33,539 nucleotides of DNA from positions 1-33,539 of the forward strand of contig JAEYQK010000105.1 of NCBI GenBank assembly GCA_023410055.1. The letters run 5' to 3'. The notes beneath the pieces were generated by a model. The model was given only the letters and a program-made list of their open reading frames with translations, did not search any database and was not told the DNA's origin. A program made the position numbers and the translations under genes. Every line of letters starts with the position of its first letter. Position 1 is the stretch's first letter. This document shows positions 30,928-33,539 of this stretch, in pieces. This DNA is from Acidobacteriota bacterium (GTDB taxonomy: Bacteria; Acidobacteriota; Terriglobia; Terriglobales; Acidobacteriaceae).

Positions 30928-33201
30928 ATGAAAGATAGCGCTCCGCTCTCATGTCAGATCAGCTTTAACGCGCAGCACTCTCCCATGGGTGCTTTCATGA
31001 GTTTCACTTGCGGTAACTTCGGTACCCGTGGCGGCATAGGCCTCCAAATCGGACAGCCCGCCGACCAGGAAGTTTTCATCGCCGTAAAAGACGGCGACCG
31101 TTACAGCTCTGCATCGCTTGAGTGCCTGCCGTTTTACGTGGGCGCGGTCAGCAACGCAGCCGACGCCTTTTTAGTCGAACAAGCTGGCCCAGCGGAAAAG
31201 AACGTTAAGCCCGATGCCGTGGCCTTCAGCGCCTCCGAGATCGAGCGCACCTACGGATGGGCCACAGACACTTGGAAGGCCAAGAACCTTGAGTTCACTT
31301 GCTACACGCCGTTCGGCTCCATTCCCGATCCGGCGAAGGCAAGCAAGAAGGCGATGCGTGAAGCTTTGTTGCCGGCCGTCGTTGCTCGTCTCGTTGTCGA
31401 CAACACCAAGGGTAAGCAGACGAAGACCGGTATCTTTGCCCTGAACCACGCCCGCAGTGGCACGCGCATGTTGGACGAAGGTCTTGCCGAAGGTCGCACC
31501 GGATTCGCATTCCGTCTCGAAGCCGGCGCTGCCGCTGAAGTCTACGACGAAACCAATGGCAAGCCAAAGAAGCTGAAATCAGCGCCGTTCGGATTCATGC
31601 GCTGGTCCCCGAGCGATGGCGTTCGCGAGAAGCACAATCCCGTCCACCTACTTGGCTCTTGCCCCGGCGTAGGAATTGAAGTCCCCGCAGGTAAGCGCTA
31701 CTCGATGGTCATCGCCATCGGATCATACTTGTCTGACGTTGAGACCACCGGACTGGCCGGCCGTTATCTCTATGCCAACTATTACAAGAACCTTCAGGAC
31801 GTCCTTAACGCCACACTCGATCGCGCGGACAGCCTGATCGCCAAGGCCGAATCACTCGATCAGAAGCTGGAATCTTCCCCGCTCTCGGCCGACCAGAAGT
31901 TCATGATCGCGCATGCTACCCACAGCTACTATGGCAGCACGCAACTGCTCGAAGTCGATGGCAAGCCTTTCTGGGTCGTCAACGAAGGCGAGTACTGCAT
32001 GATGAACACGCTCGACCTCTCGGTCGACCACGTCTTCTGGGAGCTTGATCACAACCCGTGGCTCGTACGCAATCTGCTCGACAACTTCGTGAAGCTTTAC
32101 AGCTACGTTGACGAAGTTAAGGTCTACAAAGCCGAAGCGGCTGCCTCGGCCAACGATCGGCAGCACGATCCTTCACAGACTCCTCCGCCTCCAGACGAAG
32201 CCCAGCTCTCGCGTCCGTACAGCAAGAAACCGGGCGGCCTCAGCTTCTGTCACGATATGGGCGCGCACAACAACTTCTCGCCCAAGGGACGCAGCAGCTA
32301 CGAGCTGGCCAACCTGACCGGTTGCTTCAGCTACATGACCCAGGAACAGCTTTGCAACTGGATCCTCGTCGCCTCGTGCTATGTCGCGAAGACACGCGAT
32401 GTCGAGTGGCTGAAGAAGAGCAAGCGCGTCATCCAGGCTTGTCTCGAAAGCATGATCAACCGCGGCGGCCAAGTCGGCTTCGCGCAGTACGACAGCACGC
32501 GCTGCGCCGGTGGTCAGGAAATCACCACCTACGATTCACTCGACCACTCGCTCGCTCAGACCCGCAACAACGTCTACATCGCCGTGAAGTCCTGGGGGAG
32601 CTATCGCGCACTGGCGCTGCTCTTCCGCGAGTTGGGCAATGCGAAGGCGAAGAAGCAATGCGAAGACCTTGCAGCCCGCGTTGCCTGCGTGGTCTCGCAG
32701 CAGGCGGTCGATGGTGTGCTTCCGGCTATCTTCGAAAAGCACAATCCGGGCTACGCCTCGCGCATTCTGCCCGCCATCGAAGGTTGCGCCTATCCGCTCT
32801 ACTTCGTCGAGACCGGCTTTGCCAAGCAGAAGCTCGACGCGGTCTTCGCCACCAAGGAAGAGCAGATGATGTTCGACGCCTTGAAGGAGCACACGCGGAA
32901 GCTGCTGCTCGATCCGCAACACAGAAACCAGTTCGCCGACGGCGGCATCAAGCTCTCCTCCACCAGCAACAACTCTTGGATGAGCAAGATCTCCATCTTC
33001 ATGCACGTCGCCCGTCGCGTCTTCCACCTCGACCAGGATCCACAAGTCGTCGAGGTATTCAAGAAGGCCGACGCCGCTCACCTGAAGTGGCAGGTCGAAG
33101 GCAGCTCTTACTGGGCCTGCTGCGACCAGATCGTTTCGGGCGAAGGCAAAGCCAGCCGCTACTACCCGCGCATCATCACCAGCGCGCTCTGGATGTCATA
33201 A
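30928..33201 (+). CDS. GH52 beta-xylosidase, cytoplasmic
   Basis: GH52 enzymes release xylose from xylobiose and short xylo-oligosaccharides with retention of configuration. The 757-residue protein matches Geobacillus XynB-type enzymes end to end as I recall them: FNAQHSPMGAFMSFT at the start, WATDTWKAKNLEFTCYTPFG, WVVNEGEYCMMNTLDLSVDH (residues 349-368, catalytic carboxylate region), EITTYDSLDHSLAQTRNN (about 532-549, second carboxylate region) and STSNNSWMSKI near the end. It is about 50 residues longer than those enzymes, partly through a Pro-rich insert at about 398-432 (QTPPPPDE). There is no signal peptide, so it should act on imported oligomers. AGAGGA lies eight bases before the ATG. 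It stands alone, some 20 kb from the xylan locus. Confidence 0.95.
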   Translation: MKDSAPLSCQISFNAQHSPMGAFMSFTCGNFGTRGGIGLQIGQPADQEVFIAVKDGDRYSSASLECLPFYVGAVSNAADAFLVEQAGPAEKNVKPDAVAFSASEIERTYGWATDTWKAKNLEFTCYTPFGSIPDPAKASKKAMREALLPAVVARLVVDNTKGKQTKTGIFALNHARSGTRMLDEGLAEGRTGFAFRLEAGAAAEVYDETNGKPKKLKSAPFGFMRWSPSDGVREKHNPVHLLGSCPGVGIEVPAGKRYSMVIAIGSYLSDVETTGLAGRYLYANYYKNLQDVLNATLDRADSLIAKAESLDQKLESSPLSADQKFMIAHATHSYYGSTQLLEVDGKPFWVVNEGEYCMMNTLDLSVDHVFWELDHNPWLVRNLLDNFVKLYSYVDEVKVYKAEAAASANDRQHDPSQTPPPPDEAQLSRPYSKKPGGLSFCHDMGAHNNFSPKGRSSYELANLTGCFSYMTQEQLCNWILVASCYVAKTRDVEWLKKSKRVIQACLESMINRGGQVGFAQYDSTRCAGGQEITTYDSLDHSLAQTRNNVYIAVKSWGSYRALALLFRELGNAKAKKQCEDLAARVACVVSQQAVDGVLPAIFEKHNPGYASRILPAIEGCAYPLYFVETGFAKQKLDAVFATKEEQMMFDALKEHTRKLLLDPQHRNQFADGGIKLSSTSNNSWMSKISIFMHVARRVFHLDQDPQVVEVFKKADAAHLKWQVEGSSYWACCDQIVSGEGKASRYYPRIITSALWMS

Positions 33202-33221
33202 GTTGAACTAGCTGTGAAACA

Positions 33222-33262
33222 GGTGCCCCGTTCAAGCCCGATGTTGGCTTGAGCGGGGTTTT
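33222..33262 (+). terminator. Family A hairpin with T-run after GH52
   Basis: CCCCGTTCAAGCC / GGCTTGAGCGGGG followed by TTTTC lies 20 bases after the GH52 stop. Of all family A copies this one most resembles an intrinsic terminator. Confidence 0.65.
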
Positions 33263-33295
33263 CAATTTCGACATAACTACAGTTCTCCCCCCTTT

Positions 33296-33342
33296 CTGCC
33301 GATACACCAGACTGAGTCTTTTTGACGGAGCATTCAGTCATG
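33296..33342 (+). repeat. Conserved upstream segment shared by the two PilZ genes, copy 2
   Basis: This is the counterpart of 27366-27413, with CTGCCGATA, CAGACTGAG, TTGACGG and AGCATTCAGTCATGG in the same order. It carries GGAG before the start codon of the second PilZ gene. Confidence 0.7.
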
Positions 33343-33539
33343 GGTAGACGCCACCATCAACGCCTTTCGAATTCACGTCCCGTCCAACTATTCGGCACCG
33401 ACGCTAACGGACAAACGTTCGTCCGCCTCGCCCACACGGTCGATGTCAGCGCAGAAGGTGTGCGCATCTCGGGTATTCATCTCGCGCTTCGAGTCGGCGA
33501 CATCGTCGGCTTGAAACATGGCGCCGAAAAACGCCGATA
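33340..33539 (+). CDS. Second PilZ domain protein, 3' end beyond window
   Basis: The ATG at 33340 opens a frame of 66 complete codons running off the window. It aligns without gaps to the PilZ protein at 27411 (GRRHHQR vs DRRQNQR, FGTDANGQTF vs SGTDAEGEPF, HTVDVSAEGVRISGIHLALRVGD vs RTVDISVGGVRVDGIDVALRVGT). The RxxxR and D-x-S-x-x-G motifs are both kept, so c-di-GMP binding is expected. The shared upstream DNA shows that the two arose by duplication. GGAG lies at a normal distance before the ATG. Confidence 0.88.
   Translation, partial: MGRRHHQRLSNSRPVQLFGTDANGQTFVRLAHTVDVSAEGVRISGIHLALRVGDIVGLKHGAEKRR

Overview
The window reads as chromosomal DNA of a moderately GC-rich, soil-type Gram-negative heterotroph. 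An Acidobacteriota (Terriglobia/Koribacter-like) origin is my inference. It rests on the gene mix (glycoside hydrolases with signal peptides, a Cus-type efflux pump, PilZ and zinc-finger sigma proteins) and on abundant short intergenic hairpin repeats. No rRNA, tRNA, CRISPR array, transposase or phage gene was seen.

Region 1 (1-10650) is a glucuronoxylan utilisation locus. On the minus strand, D-mannonate dehydratase (manD), xylose isomerase (xylA) and an exported GH67 alpha-glucuronidase (cut by the window edge) run in series, with xylA and the GH67 gene sharing a base in TAATG. Divergent from manD is an exported GH115 alpha-glucuronidase. Converging on it is an operon of a secreted GH10 endoxylanase and a secreted GH3 beta-xylosidase with a PA14 domain. 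Together they cover backbone cleavage, removal of (4-O-methyl)glucuronic acid from polymer (GH115) and oligomers (GH67), xylose release (GH3), and entry of xylose and uronate into central metabolism. A GH52 beta-xylosidase without a signal peptide lies at 30928-33201 and would complete the pathway inside the cell.

Region 2 (11011-19794) holds housekeeping and regulatory genes. These are a ClC-type chloride transporter coupled to a membrane-anchored TPR protein; a DUF6125-like protein overlapping a probable 29-residue membrane microprotein; an ECF sigma factor carrying its own C-terminal zinc finger, followed by an OsmC protein; glucose-6-phosphate isomerase; and an Rrf2 regulator next to cysK. 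The cysK promoter region carries a 23-bp palindrome that looks like an operator.

Region 3 (19892-26792) is a copper/silver efflux operon: a Cys-rich exported protein, cusC, cusB (with heavy-metal-binding domain) and cusA, then a second small Cys/His-containing exported protein behind a block of three hairpins.

Region 4 (26827-33539) contains DUF1697, two PilZ paralogues with matching upstream sequence, a serine beta-lactamase-like hydrolase, an exported PrxQ-type peroxiredoxin, a DUF2087 protein and the GH52 enzyme. Intergenic spaces hold hairpin repeat families, one a perfect 47-bp-period triplicate, and every clear copy lies in the same orientation.

I do not see a wholly new defence or mobile system. 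The most interesting candidates are the microprotein, the Rrf2/cysK operator, the zinc-finger sigma factor, the two small proteins flanking cusCBA, and the polarised hairpin families.
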